From: CAJBIL01 sp044359525
GTDB lineage: Bacteria > Pseudomonadota > Gammaproteobacteria > Burkholderiales > Rhodocyclaceae
Length of the DNA: 64,000 bases
NCBI GenBank assembly: GCA_044359525.1
Contig: JBIKLY010000002.1
Location: 28,418 to 92,417 of the forward strand
Reading direction: 5' to 3'
Each line of letters opens with the position of its first letter. The stretch's first letter is position 1. The notes beneath the pieces are model-generated. The model did no database searches and was not told where the DNA came from. It saw only the letters and a list, made by a program, of their open reading frames with translations. Below, piece by piece: positions 32,869-41,478 of this stretch. The position numbers were made by a program, and so were the translations under genes.

Positions 32869-33861
32869 ATGAAACTCCTCTGGCTCCAGGCGTCGGGTTG
32901 CGGCGGTTGCACGCAGTCGCTGCTTGGCGCCGAGAGTCGGGGCGGGGTGTTTGAGAAATTGGCAGCGAGTGGCATCGAGCTGCTTTTTCATCCCGGCGTC
33001 TCCGAAGCCAGTGGTGAGGCATCGCTGGACTTGCTCAACGCGGCCGCCGCCGGCCGCCTGCCCTTCGACATCCTTTGCGTTGAAGGTGCGCTGCTGCGCG
33101 GCCCGAATGGCAGCGGGCGTTTTCATATGCTGTCCGGCAGCGGGCTGCCGATGATCACCTGGGTCGAGCGGCTTGCTGCCCGGGCGCGTTATGTCATCGC
33201 AGTTGGCACGTGCACGGCGTATGGCGGTATCAATGCTGCGGGCGACAACGCGACCGAAGCCTGCGGCCTGCAGTTTGACGGCAACGAGCGCGGAGGGCTG
33301 CTTGGTGAAGACTTTCGTGCAGGCTCGGGACTGCCGGTAATCAATATTTCCGGCTGTCCGATTCATGCCGAATGGGTGGTCGATACGCTGTGCTCGCTGG
33401 AACTCGGCGCGCTTGGCGTTGATGATATTGATGCTTTACAACGGCCGCGTTTCTATACCGAGCAGTTGGTCCATCACGGCTGCCCGAAAAACGAGTTTTA
33501 CGAATTCAAGGCCAGCGCGCAAAAGCCTTCCGATCTAGGCTGCCTGATGGAGAACATGGGTTGCAAGGGAACGCAGGCACATGCCGACTGCAACACGCGG
33601 CCCTGGAACGGCGTCGGCTCGTGCATTCGCGGCGGGTTCGCCTGCATCTCTTGCACCGAGCCGGGTTTCGAGGAGCCCGGCCATCCGTTCATGGAAACGC
33701 CGAAGATTGCCGGCATCCCGATTGGTCTGCCGTCCGACATGCCCAAGGCATGGTTTGTTGCGCTCGCCGCTTTGTCAAAATCGGCGACGCCCAAACGCGT
33801 GCGTGACAACGCCGTTTCCGATCACCCGCTGCCGGTGCTCAGAAAATCGGGGAAAAAATGA
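32869..33861 (+). CDS. hoxB: HoxB/HupU, small subunit of the H2-sensing hydrogenase
   Basis: 330-residue iron-sulphur subunit without a Tat signal, which is the mark of cytoplasmic regulatory hydrogenases. Cluster ligand motifs in order: SGCGGCTQS, GTCTAYGG, SGCPIH, HHGCPKNEF, GCLMENMGCKG, CNTRPWN and CISCTEPGF. It forms the electron-relay part of the H2 sensor that signals to HoxJ. It overlaps hoxC by 4 bases (ATGA). Confidence 0.95.
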   Translation: MKLLWLQASGCGGCTQSLLGAESRGGVFEKLAASGIELLFHPGVSEASGEASLDLLNAAAAGRLPFDILCVEGALLRGPNGSGRFHMLSGSGLPMITWVERLAARARYVIAVGTCTAYGGINAAGDNATEACGLQFDGNERGGLLGEDFRAGSGLPVINISGCPIHAEWVVDTLCSLELGALGVDDIDALQRPRFYTEQLVHHGCPKNEFYEFKASAQKPSDLGCLMENMGCKGTQAHADCNTRPWNGVGSCIRGGFACISCTEPGFEEPGHPFMETPKIAGIPIGLPSDMPKAWFVALAALSKSATPKRVRDNAVSDHPLPVLRKSGKK

Positions 33862-35309
33862 GCCGCCGCCTGACGGTTGGTCCGTTCAATCGCGTCGAGG
33901 GCGATCTTGAAGTGACGCTCGACGTGGTCGACGGCCGCGTTGCGTCTGCGCGGGTCAGTTCGTCGCTGTACCGCGGTTTTGAACCGATGCTGACCGGCAA
34001 GCATCCGCTCGATGCGCTGGTTATCGTGCCGCGCATCTGCGGTATCTGCTCGGTTTCGCAGTCGGCGACAGCCGCCGCCGCGCTGGCCGACGCCAGCGGG
34101 CTGGTGATGCCGCCAAATGGACGTCTGGCGCAGAATCTTATCCTTGCCTGCGAGAATGTCGCCGACCATTTGACGCATTTCTACCTCTTCTTTATGCCCG
34201 ATTTCGCGCGCGATACCTATCGCGGAAAAAGCTGGCATGCCGCTGTTGAAAGCCGCTTCAAGGCGACCGTTGGCGATGCGCTGAAAACAATGCTGCCGGC
34301 ACGCGCCGATTTCCTGCGCGTGCTGGGCTATCTCGCCGGGAAATGGCCGCACAGCCTCGCGCTACAGCCCGGTGGAACGACGCGCGCGGTGACGCCGACA
34401 GAAGTTGTTCGTCTGCTCTCCGTCTTGCGCGAGTTTCGCGCTTTCCTCGAAGCAACGCTGTTCGGTGATGCGCTGGAAAATGTCGCTGCCCTTGCCGACC
34501 CTGTGGCGCTCGCGGCCTGGGCGGCTGGCCGCCAATCCGATTTTGCACGCTTCCTGCAGATTGCCGACGATCTCGGGCTGGCCGGCATGGGGCGGGCGAC
34601 CGATGTTTTTCTCAGCCATGGCGCTTATGGCAGTGGCGACGATCACCTGTTTGCGCGCGGCGTTTTTGACGGTGTTTTGACGCCGTTCGAGCAATTGAAA
34701 GTGAGCGAGGATGTCGCGCATGCCTGGCTGCTCGACAGTGCGCCACGGCATCCGTCGCACGGCGAAACGCGACCGCTGGCCGGCGAATTCAGCGAGAAGG
34801 CCGATGCTTACAGCTGGTGCAAAGCGCCGCGTTACGCCGGGCGGGTCGTCGAAACCGGCGCGCTGGCGCGTCAGGTCGTCGCCGGCCATCCTCTGCTGCG
34901 GGCGCTGGCCGCTGCCGATGGCGGCAACGTCAAGGCGCGCGTTGTCGCGCGCCTGCTCGAAATCGCGCTGATTGTGCCAGCCATGGAAAATTGGGTACGC
35001 GCTCTCAAACCCGGCGAATCGTTCTGCGAGCAATGGCAGCTGCCCGACTCGGTGAGCGGCATCGGCCTTGTTGAAGCGGCGCGCGGTGCGCTCGGCCACT
35101 GGCTGCAAATCGAGCGCGGCAAGATTGCCCGCTACCAGATCATCGCCCCGACCACCTGGAATTTTTCGCCGCGCGACGCTGCGGGTGTGCCGGGCGCGCT
35201 CGAGCAGGCGCTGGTCGGCCTGCCGGTAGGTGAGTCGGAAAACGCGCCGCTGGCGGTGCAGCACGTCGTGCGCTCGTTTGATCCGTGCATGGTGTGTACG
35301 GTTCACTGA
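33858..35309 (+). CDS. hoxC: HoxC/HupV, large subunit of the H2-sensing hydrogenase
   Basis: 483-residue [NiFe] subunit. The N-terminal metal motif is RICGICSVSQS, with Gln where catalytic hydrogenases have His, as in known regulatory hydrogenases. The C-terminal motif DPCMVCTVH is the last thing encoded, so there is no C-terminal peptide to be clipped by a protease, again typical of H2 sensors. Needs Hyp proteins for cofactor assembly. With HoxB it should detect H2 for HoxJ/HoxA. Confidence 0.96.
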   Translation: MSRRLTVGPFNRVEGDLEVTLDVVDGRVASARVSSSLYRGFEPMLTGKHPLDALVIVPRICGICSVSQSATAAAALADASGLVMPPNGRLAQNLILACENVADHLTHFYLFFMPDFARDTYRGKSWHAAVESRFKATVGDALKTMLPARADFLRVLGYLAGKWPHSLALQPGGTTRAVTPTEVVRLLSVLREFRAFLEATLFGDALENVAALADPVALAAWAAGRQSDFARFLQIADDLGLAGMGRATDVFLSHGAYGSGDDHLFARGVFDGVLTPFEQLKVSEDVAHAWLLDSAPRHPSHGETRPLAGEFSEKADAYSWCKAPRYAGRVVETGALARQVVAGHPLLRALAAADGGNVKARVVARLLEIALIVPAMENWVRALKPGESFCEQWQLPDSVSGIGLVEAARGALGHWLQIERGKIARYQIIAPTTWNFSPRDAAGVPGALEQALVGLPVGESENAPLAVQHVVRSFDPCMVCTVH

Positions 35310-35418
35310 GGCTGCCTGGCGGTTATGTTAATCGTCGTTTTTCCGGTAGAGTTCGACGAATGGCATTGCCGTAGGTCAGTACAACTTTGGCGGACAACAA
35401 AATGCAGGGAGTTGGACA

Positions 35419-36333
35419 GTGATTAAAACATTCCTGGGCATATCGCTTGGCTCGAAGGGGGCTGAGGATGCGTCATCGGAAAAACTCCCCCTCAAGAAGG
35501 TCGATCTTGCGCAAATCAAGACACTGATCGAATTTTTCCCCATTGGGAAGCGGCTTGATTATTGCCCCGAGTTTAAAAAAGAAATTGTTTTTGAGACCTT
35601 TGTCGTTGCGTACTGCGTGAATGGGCAGTTTGTTTATTCTGCGGAAGCGATTGAGCGGAATCATCAAGGCGATCCGGTGTTTTTCCGGACAGGGGAAAAC
35701 GAGGGGCGGATGTCTGTTTCTGAGTTGAGGCTGTTTCAACTGCTCGTTCCCGACACCTCTGATCTCGAAATGAAGCTCGACTATCAACGCCGGGCGCTTA
35801 TTGGCCGGGGGCGCCAATTCAACAAGGGTAATTATATTTCCCTGACCTCCAATGCGGGCGTCAAGGGTGTGTCGACGGTTGATACCGAGGTGGCGAAACA
35901 AATTGTTCTGCCGGACGGCCCTTACGCGCAAACGAAAATGATTCTGCTGACGCCGGAGTTGAATACCCTTGCGGTTACCGACCAGCGCAGAAAGGCGAGA
36001 GCGAAAACCTGTGTACCGGTGATGGTCTCCCTGTCAGGAGGTCATTTGGCCGGCCCCTGTACGATCGTTGATATGTCCGATGATGCGGTACGCCTGCGTG
36101 TGCGTGACCGCGACACGACAATGCCCGCGATGAAGCCGGGAGACGAAGTGACTCTTGAGATTGATCTCGGCGAGGCGAAGCGGCACTACGTCATCAAGGG
36201 ATCGGTGATTCGTCGCTCGCCGGAGACCTGCAGCATTCTTCTGAAGGGGGTGTTCGCCGATGGAAAATTCAGCAGCTTCGGCCCGCTGGACTTTTTGCAG
36301 CTGAAGGCGGGCTTGCTCAATTACGGCTCGTGA
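35419..36333 (+). CDS. PilZ-domain protein inside the hydrogenase island
   Basis: 304-residue soluble protein, GTG start with a GGGAG site before it. The C-terminal about 115 residues look like a PilZ c-di-GMP-binding domain: DQRRKARAK gives the arginine motif and VDMSDDAV the D-x-S part, but the usual Gly of DxSxxG is Ala. The N-terminal about 185 residues have no family I recognise. It lies 109 bases after hoxC and 7 bases before nikR, so it is probably co-transcribed with nikR. Its link to hydrogen metabolism is unknown. Confidence 0.72.
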   Translation: MIKTFLGISLGSKGAEDASSEKLPLKKVDLAQIKTLIEFFPIGKRLDYCPEFKKEIVFETFVVAYCVNGQFVYSAEAIERNHQGDPVFFRTGENEGRMSVSELRLFQLLVPDTSDLEMKLDYQRRALIGRGRQFNKGNYISLTSNAGVKGVSTVDTEVAKQIVLPDGPYAQTKMILLTPELNTLAVTDQRRKARAKTCVPVMVSLSGGHLAGPCTIVDMSDDAVRLRVRDRDTTMPAMKPGDEVTLEIDLGEAKRHYVIKGSVIRRSPETCSILLKGVFADGKFSSFGPLDFLQLKAGLLNYGS

Positions 36334-36340
36334 GTTGCGC

Positions 36341-36823
36341 ATGGAACGATTTACCATCTCTCTCGATACCGAACTCGCCAAGGCGTTCGACGCGCTGATT
36401 GCCGAGCGCGGTTACAGCAACCGCTCGGAGGCTGTGCGCGATCTGCTGCGTGCGCAGCTCGAACAATGGCGACAAACGCACGACGAAGCGCCGCATTGCG
36501 TGGCCAACCTGTCCTACGTCTATAACCACCACGAACGCGAACTCGCCGAACGGCTGATGGCGATCCAGCACAATCATCACGACCTGATGGTGTCCACGCT
36601 GCACGCCCATCTTGATCACGAGAACTGTATCGAAAGCGCCATTCTGCGCGGGCCGACAGCCGAAGTGCGGCGTTTTGCCGAAGCGCTGATGGCCGAGCGC
36701 GGTGTGCGCCACGGCAAGCTCAATCTGGTCTCCGTCGAGATTGGCCAGCGCCATTCGCACGGTTACAAGCCGCGCGGCCATGGCCACTCGAACCACCATG
36801 TCCACCTCAAACCCGCCCGCTAA
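36341..36823 (+). CDS. nikR: NikR, nickel-responsive ribbon-helix-helix regulator
   Basis: 160-residue repressor/activator. N-terminal ribbon-helix-helix (MERFTISLDTELAKAFD to about 45) and C-terminal ACT-like nickel domain with STLHAHLDHENC (H-x-H-x5-C) and an earlier His in QHNHHD. The tail after residue 138 is an added His-rich stretch (HSHGYKPRGHGHSNHHVHL) not found in short NikR proteins. ATG at 36341 is preferred to the TTG two codons earlier. Its last 26 bases overlap hoxJ in another frame. Confidence 0.95.
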   Translation: MERFTISLDTELAKAFDALIAERGYSNRSEAVRDLLRAQLEQWRQTHDEAPHCVANLSYVYNHHERELAERLMAIQHNHHDLMVSTLHAHLDHENCIESAILRGPTAEVRRFAEALMAERGVRHGKLNLVSVEIGQRHSHGYKPRGHGHSNHHVHLKPAR

Positions 36824-38219
36824 ACTGCCTGCCGAATTGCCGGCGAAATTGCCTGCCAAATCGCGCGCGCCGCGTTCGCTGATCGATAACGCGACCTTGC
36901 CTTCGCCGGCGGCGGTTTTTGACGGTGTTAATGAGGCGGTGTGGATCGACGTGATCCGCAAGATGGACGAGGTTTATAACGACCTGCTGCAATACGAAGT
37001 TGCGCTGGAGGAAAAAAACGCCGCACTCGAAGCGTCGCATCAGTTCATTGAAAGCGTGTTGGCGTCAATGTCGGACATTCTGATCGTTTGTGACCGGCAC
37101 GGTGCGATCGAGGAAGTGAATGACTCGCTGCGTCGTTTTATCGGCAAGGATGAAGCGACGTTGCGCGGGCAGCCGATTTTTGATTTGTTCGCCGATGAGG
37201 CTTCGCGCCAGCGTGCGCGTGAGTTTTTTTCGGCCAACCAGCGTGAAGCCATTCAGGATTGCGAACTGCTGATTGCCGGCAAGGACGGCAGTGCGCTGCC
37301 GGTGTCGCTCAATTGCACGCCGCGTTTTTCGGGCACCGGCAAGCTGGTCGGCATGGTCGTTACCGGTCGCCCGGTCGGCGAGCTGCGTCGTGCCTATCAC
37401 GCGCTGCGTCAGGCGCACGATGATCTCAAGCGCACCCAGCAACAGCTCCTGCACTCGGAAAAAATGGCCTCGCTCGGCCGCTTGGTCGCTGGTGTTGCAC
37501 ACGAACTGAACAACCCGATCAGCTTCGTGCTTGGCAACGTGCTGGCGCTACAGCGTTATGCCGGGCGGCTGCAGACCTACCTTGAAACAGTGCATGCCAG
37601 CGACAGCACGCACACGCCGGCACTTGAAAGCATACGCCGCGAGTTGCGCATCGATCGCATCATGCAGGACATGACGCCGCTGCTCGACGGCATGATCGAA
37701 GGCGCCGAACGCACACGCGACATCGTCGATGGCCTGAAACGTTTTTCGGCGATTGATCGCAACGCCGACGAGCCGTTCAATCTCACCGAAGTGATCGAGC
37801 GCGCGGTGCGCTGGGTGACGCGTTCGGGGATGCCGGCCTTTCGCGTCAATACCAATTTGCCCGCCGAGTTGCCGGTCATCGGTTCTTCCGGGCAGATGCA
37901 GCAGGTGGTAATGAACATCGTGCAGAATGCCGCCGATGCGACACAGAGCGGTACGGCGCCGGCGCTGGAGATCGACGTCGAGCAACTGGGCGAGATGATC
38001 ACCGTGCACTTTGCCGATAACGGACCGGGCATCCCGCTGGCCAATCTGGCGCGTTTGTTCGATCCGTTCTTTACCACCAAGCCGGTCGGACAAGGCACCG
38101 GCTTGGGTCTTTCAATCAGCTATGGCATCGTCGAACGGCACGGTGGCCGGCTGGCGGCTGAAAACCGGCCACAGGGTGGGGCCGTGTTTTCCTTGAGTCT
38201 GCCGCTGGCGGTGACGTAA
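36798..38219 (+). CDS. hoxJ: HoxJ-type histidine kinase of the H2-sensing pathway
   Basis: 473-residue soluble kinase. A PAS domain (about 75-190, MSDILIVCDRHGAIEEVN) is followed by the histidine motif VAHELNNPISFVLGN and an HATPase domain (NAADATQ, DNGPGIP, GTGLGLSI). No transmembrane helix, as expected for a partner of cytoplasmic HoxBC. ATG at 36798 is taken as start; an ATG at 36780 is also possible. Overlap with nikR suggests coupled translation. It would transmit the HoxBC state to HoxA. Confidence 0.9.
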   Translation: MSTSNPPAKLPAELPAKLPAKSRAPRSLIDNATLPSPAAVFDGVNEAVWIDVIRKMDEVYNDLLQYEVALEEKNAALEASHQFIESVLASMSDILIVCDRHGAIEEVNDSLRRFIGKDEATLRGQPIFDLFADEASRQRAREFFSANQREAIQDCELLIAGKDGSALPVSLNCTPRFSGTGKLVGMVVTGRPVGELRRAYHALRQAHDDLKRTQQQLLHSEKMASLGRLVAGVAHELNNPISFVLGNVLALQRYAGRLQTYLETVHASDSTHTPALESIRRELRIDRIMQDMTPLLDGMIEGAERTRDIVDGLKRFSAIDRNADEPFNLTEVIERAVRWVTRSGMPAFRVNTNLPAELPVIGSSGQMQQVVMNIVQNAADATQSGTAPALEIDVEQLGEMITVHFADNGPGIPLANLARLFDPFFTTKPVGQGTGLGLSISYGIVERHGGRLAAENRPQGGAVFSLSLPLAVT

Positions 38220-38310
38220 GCAATTGCGTTTGTCCGTAACTGCGTTTGCTTTCTGCAAACCTTCTTTCCGGCCGCGTTTTAAAAATTCCTTTGGATTCAA
38301 TGCTTCGTAC

Positions 38311-38327
38311 TTGGCACGAAACTTGTT
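38311..38327 (+). promoter_or_regulatory. Sigma-54-like promoter before the nickel permease gene
   Basis: TTGGCACG-AAAC-TTGTT fits the sigma-54 pattern TTGGCACG-N4-TTGC(A/T) apart from T for C at the -12 position. A start site about 12 bases on would give a leader of about 25 bases. HoxA, encoded 5.6 kb upstream, is a sigma-54-type activator, which makes control of the permease by H2 plausible. Confidence 0.55.
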
Positions 38328-38360
38328 AAGACGTATTGTCTGACTTTTCATAAACACGCC

Positions 38361-39170
38361 ATGGATAGCATGCCTCAAGACTGGATTGCGCTGGCCTCGC
38401 TCGTCTTCGTGCTCGGCATGAAGCACGGCTTCGACGCCGATCATCTGGCCACCATCGACGGGCTGACGCGCTATAACGCACGCCGTAATCCGGCGCTGGC
38501 GCGGCTCTGTGGCGTACTCTTTTCGCTGGGTCATGGCGTCGTGGTGCTGTGCATCGCGCTGCTGGTCAGCACGCTGGCCACGCAATGGAAGGTGCCCGAG
38601 TGGATGGAGGTTTTCGGTGCCTGGGTGTCGATTGCCTTTCTGCTGACGCTGGGCATGGTCAATCTCAGCGCCGTGTTGCGCACCGACCCGGCGCATCTGG
38701 TGCAGCCGGTTGGCTTCAAGGGCCGGTTTCTCGGTCGTCTGCAGCGTACCGGCAATCCGGCCTTGATCGCCCTGGTCGGCGCCTTGTTTGCCTTTTCATT
38801 CGACACCATGAGTCAGGCCGCGCTGTTCGCGCTCACCGCAACGCAATACGGCGGCTGGGAGCATGCGCTCACGCTGGGCTTGCTGTTCATGCTCGGCATG
38901 CTGGTCACCGACGGCATCAACGGACTGTGGATTTCGCGCCTGATCCGTCGCGCCGATCAGACGGCGCTGGTCGCCTCACGGGTGATGGGGCTGGTGGTTT
39001 CCGGCGTCAGCCTGCTGGTCGCCTTTTTCGGTATCGCCAAATTTGTTTCGCCCGAGATCGATGCGTGGAGCGACGGCAAGGAGCTTGTTTTCGGCTTCGC
39101 GCTGGTGGCGATCATCGCCCTGAGTTTTGTTTTTGCCGTGCGCCTGACGCGGCGCCCTGCACTGGTTTGA
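38361..39170 (+). CDS. hoxN: NiCoT-family high-affinity nickel permease
   Basis: 269-residue inner-membrane Ni2+ (possibly Co2+) importer. The signature HGFDADH in TM2 (HX4DH) is intact, with further motifs LFSLGHGVVV and FSFDTMSQAALFA. About eight transmembrane segments. It supplies nickel for HoxBC and other hydrogenases. A sigma-54-like promoter precedes it and an intrinsic terminator follows. Confidence 0.94.
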   Translation: MDSMPQDWIALASLVFVLGMKHGFDADHLATIDGLTRYNARRNPALARLCGVLFSLGHGVVVLCIALLVSTLATQWKVPEWMEVFGAWVSIAFLLTLGMVNLSAVLRTDPAHLVQPVGFKGRFLGRLQRTGNPALIALVGALFAFSFDTMSQAALFALTATQYGGWEHALTLGLLFMLGMLVTDGINGLWISRLIRRADQTALVASRVMGLVVSGVSLLVAFFGIAKFVSPEIDAWSDGKELVFGFALVAIIALSFVFAVRLTRRPALV

Positions 39171-39182
39171 GTTTCGGGAGAA

Positions 39183-39207
39183 GGCTGGTATTGCCAGCCG
39201 TTTTTTT
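39183..39207 (+). terminator. Intrinsic terminator after the nickel permease gene
   Basis: GGCTGG-TATTG-CCAGCC stem followed by seven T after one G, 12 bases past the permease stop. It runs almost to the TonB receptor start at 39210, so that gene has no room for a normal ribosome binding site. Confidence 0.85.
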
Positions 39208-39209
39208 GC

Positions 39210-41288
39210 ATGCGAGTAAGACAAATAACATTTTCTTCATACGTTTTGACGGCGTGTATGTTGCCGTTTTCTGCGCTTGCCGCAGAGAAAATCGATGGAG
39301 CAGCGGAACTGACTGCCGTCGAAGTCCGTGCCAAAACCGAAAACCTCACCGGCATTGGCGGTGCGGCCAGCGAGGGGGTAGTCGCCAAAGAGCGCATTGC
39401 CGCGTTGCCGTTGCTACGCCCCGGCGAGGTGCTTGAGCTGGTGCCGGGCATGGTCGTCACGCAGCACTCGGGCGATGGTAAGGCCAACCAGTATTTTTTG
39501 CGCGGCTTCAACCTCGATCACGGCACCGACTTTCGCACCAGCGTAGCCGGTGTGCCGGTGAATATGCCGACGCACGCACACGGGCAGGGTTACACCGATC
39601 TCAACTTCCTGATTCCCGAACTCGTCGACCGGGTGCGTTATCGCAAGGGGCCGTATTACGCCGAGGAGGGCGATTTTTCGTCGGCCGGCGCGGCGCACAT
39701 CGACTATGCGCGCAAGATTGACGGCACGCTGGCACAGATCGGCCTGGGGGGGAACGGCTATCAGCGCGCGTTGCTGGCAGGGTCTCCGTCTGCCGGCAGC
39801 GGCAATCTGCTGTATGCGCTGGAGGTGTATCACAACGACGGGCCGTGGTCGGTGCCAGAGCATTACAAGAAGCTGAATGGTGTTTTGCGCTATAGCGAAG
39901 GCACGCGTTTTGACGGTTTCAGCATCACGGCGATGGCCTATGCGGCTGACTGGACGGCGACCGATCAGGTGCCGCAACGCGCCATCGATTCCGGGTTGAT
40001 CAGTCGTTATGGTTCGCTGGATCCAACGAGCGGCGGCAAGACGCAGCGTTTCAGCCTGTCGGCCGACTGGGCGCGGCGCGGCGCCAACAGCCGCACGCAG
40101 GCCAACGCCTGGTTGCTTGATTACCGCCTCGATCTTTACTCGAACTTCACTTATGTGCAGAACGACCCGGTCAACGGCGATCAGTTCAAGCAGGCCGACC
40201 GGCGGCGCGCCGGTGGTTTTGCCGGCAGCCATACCGTCTATGACCGTTGGGGGGTATTCGAGGTCGACAACACACTGGGCGTCGATAGTCGCATTGACCG
40301 CATCCGTCCGGTTGGCCTGTATGCAACAAGTGCCCGCTCGACACTGTCGACGACGCGCGAAGACCGCGTCGACCAGCGCAGCCTCGGCCTCTACGCACAG
40401 AACCAGACGCGCTGGCTGGAAAAATTCCGCACCGTCGCCGGGCTGCGCGCCGATTTTTATCGCTTTGACGTCGACAGCAACATCAAAGCAAACTCAGGGC
40501 TGGCCAACGACCGCCTGCTCAGCCCGAAGCTGAGCGCAATCTTCGGCCCGTGGAACAGCACGGAGTTTTACGCGAACTACGGCCATGGTTTTCACAGCAA
40601 CGATGCCCGTGGCGCGACGCTGACGGTTGATCCGGTCAGCGGTGCGGCGGCGGATAAAGTCACGCCGCTGGCGAAGACCAAAGGCTATGAGATCGGCGTG
40701 CGCAGTCAGCCTTTGCCCGGCTGGCAGAGTACGCTCTCGTTATGGGCCCTGAATGTCGACTCGGAGCTGCTCTTTGTCGGCGATGCCGGCGTCACCGAGC
40801 CGTCACGCCCGAGCCGGCGTCACGGTGTCGAGTGGAATAATCTCTATACGGTCAATTCCTGGCTCGCCTTCGATGCCGATATTGCCCTGTCGCGCGCACG
40901 CTTTCGTGGCGACGAATCTGCCAATAATTCCGCTGGCAATCACATCCCCGGCGCCGTCGCGACGACCGCCAATCTGGGTGTGACCATCGATAATCTCGGC
41001 CCGTGGTTCGGCGCCTTCCGCATTCGCCACTTCGGCCCGCGCCCCTTGATTGAAGACAATTCGCAGCGTTCCGCCGCAACGACGGTGGCCAACCTGCGCT
41101 GGGGCTACAAGTTCGACCGGCGCACAACAGTGGCGCTCGATGTGTTCAACCTGTTCAATCGCAAGGTCAGCGATATCGACTACTGGTACGAGTCGCAACT
41201 ACGCGGCGAAGCCGCGCCGGTGGCCGACATTCACACGCATCCGGCCGAACCGCGCGTGCTGCGGTTGACGCTGACGCATCGTTTTTAG
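39210..41288 (+). CDS. TonB-dependent outer-membrane receptor
   Basis: 692-residue receptor: signal peptide (MRVRQITF to ALA, about 25 residues), plug domain (about 40-170, RPGEVLELVPGMVVTQHSG, RYRKGPYYAEEGD) and a beta-barrel ending in aromatic LTHRF. Family members import metal chelates, cobalamin or other scarce solutes. Its place right behind the nickel permease makes a nickel complex a plausible substrate, but nothing in the sequence proves it. The start abuts a terminator T run and lacks a visible ribosome binding site, so expression may depend on read-through. Confidence 0.88.
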   Translation: MRVRQITFSSYVLTACMLPFSALAAEKIDGAAELTAVEVRAKTENLTGIGGAASEGVVAKERIAALPLLRPGEVLELVPGMVVTQHSGDGKANQYFLRGFNLDHGTDFRTSVAGVPVNMPTHAHGQGYTDLNFLIPELVDRVRYRKGPYYAEEGDFSSAGAAHIDYARKIDGTLAQIGLGGNGYQRALLAGSPSAGSGNLLYALEVYHNDGPWSVPEHYKKLNGVLRYSEGTRFDGFSITAMAYAADWTATDQVPQRAIDSGLISRYGSLDPTSGGKTQRFSLSADWARRGANSRTQANAWLLDYRLDLYSNFTYVQNDPVNGDQFKQADRRRAGGFAGSHTVYDRWGVFEVDNTLGVDSRIDRIRPVGLYATSARSTLSTTREDRVDQRSLGLYAQNQTRWLEKFRTVAGLRADFYRFDVDSNIKANSGLANDRLLSPKLSAIFGPWNSTEFYANYGHGFHSNDARGATLTVDPVSGAAADKVTPLAKTKGYEIGVRSQPLPGWQSTLSLWALNVDSELLFVGDAGVTEPSRPSRRHGVEWNNLYTVNSWLAFDADIALSRARFRGDESANNSAGNHIPGAVATTANLGVTIDNLGPWFGAFRIRHFGPRPLIEDNSQRSAATTVANLRWGYKFDRRTTVALDVFNLFNRKVSDIDYWYESQLRGEAAPVADIHTHPAEPRVLRLTLTHRF

Positions 41289-41423
41289 CGCTTGCCTCGT
41301 CAATGGCGGAACACAAAGAAAGCGTCGCATTCGCGACGGGCTGCTATTCCAGAAGCGTAACCGCAGAAACAGGAAGATCCAGCGAATAGCGTCTCGGACG
41401 ATTGAGTTTGGTTGCAATTGACG

Positions 41424-41445
41424 TGGTAATGCAATTGCATTACCA
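41424..41445. promoter_or_regulatory. Perfect 22-bp palindrome, candidate PrlF operator
   Basis: TGGTAATGCAATTGCATTAC then CA is a perfect inverted repeat with no spacer, 33 bases before the prlF start. PrlF antitoxins bind their own promoter with YhaV; this is the evident autoregulatory site. Confidence 0.82.
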
Positions 41446-41478
41446 TCGAGGTGGATTGTCTTTTACCTGGAGCGAACC

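Noticed and set aside
33858..35309. HoxC considered as an energy-conserving hydrogenase large subunit
   Set aside because: It has Gln in the N-terminal motif, ends directly at DPCMVCTVH without a cleavable tail, and its small subunit lacks a Tat signal.
39237..39260. CATAC-N13-GTATG considered as a NikR operator
   Set aside because: It falls inside the signal-peptide coding region of the TonB receptor and the spacing differs from the known GTATGA-N16-TCATAC site.
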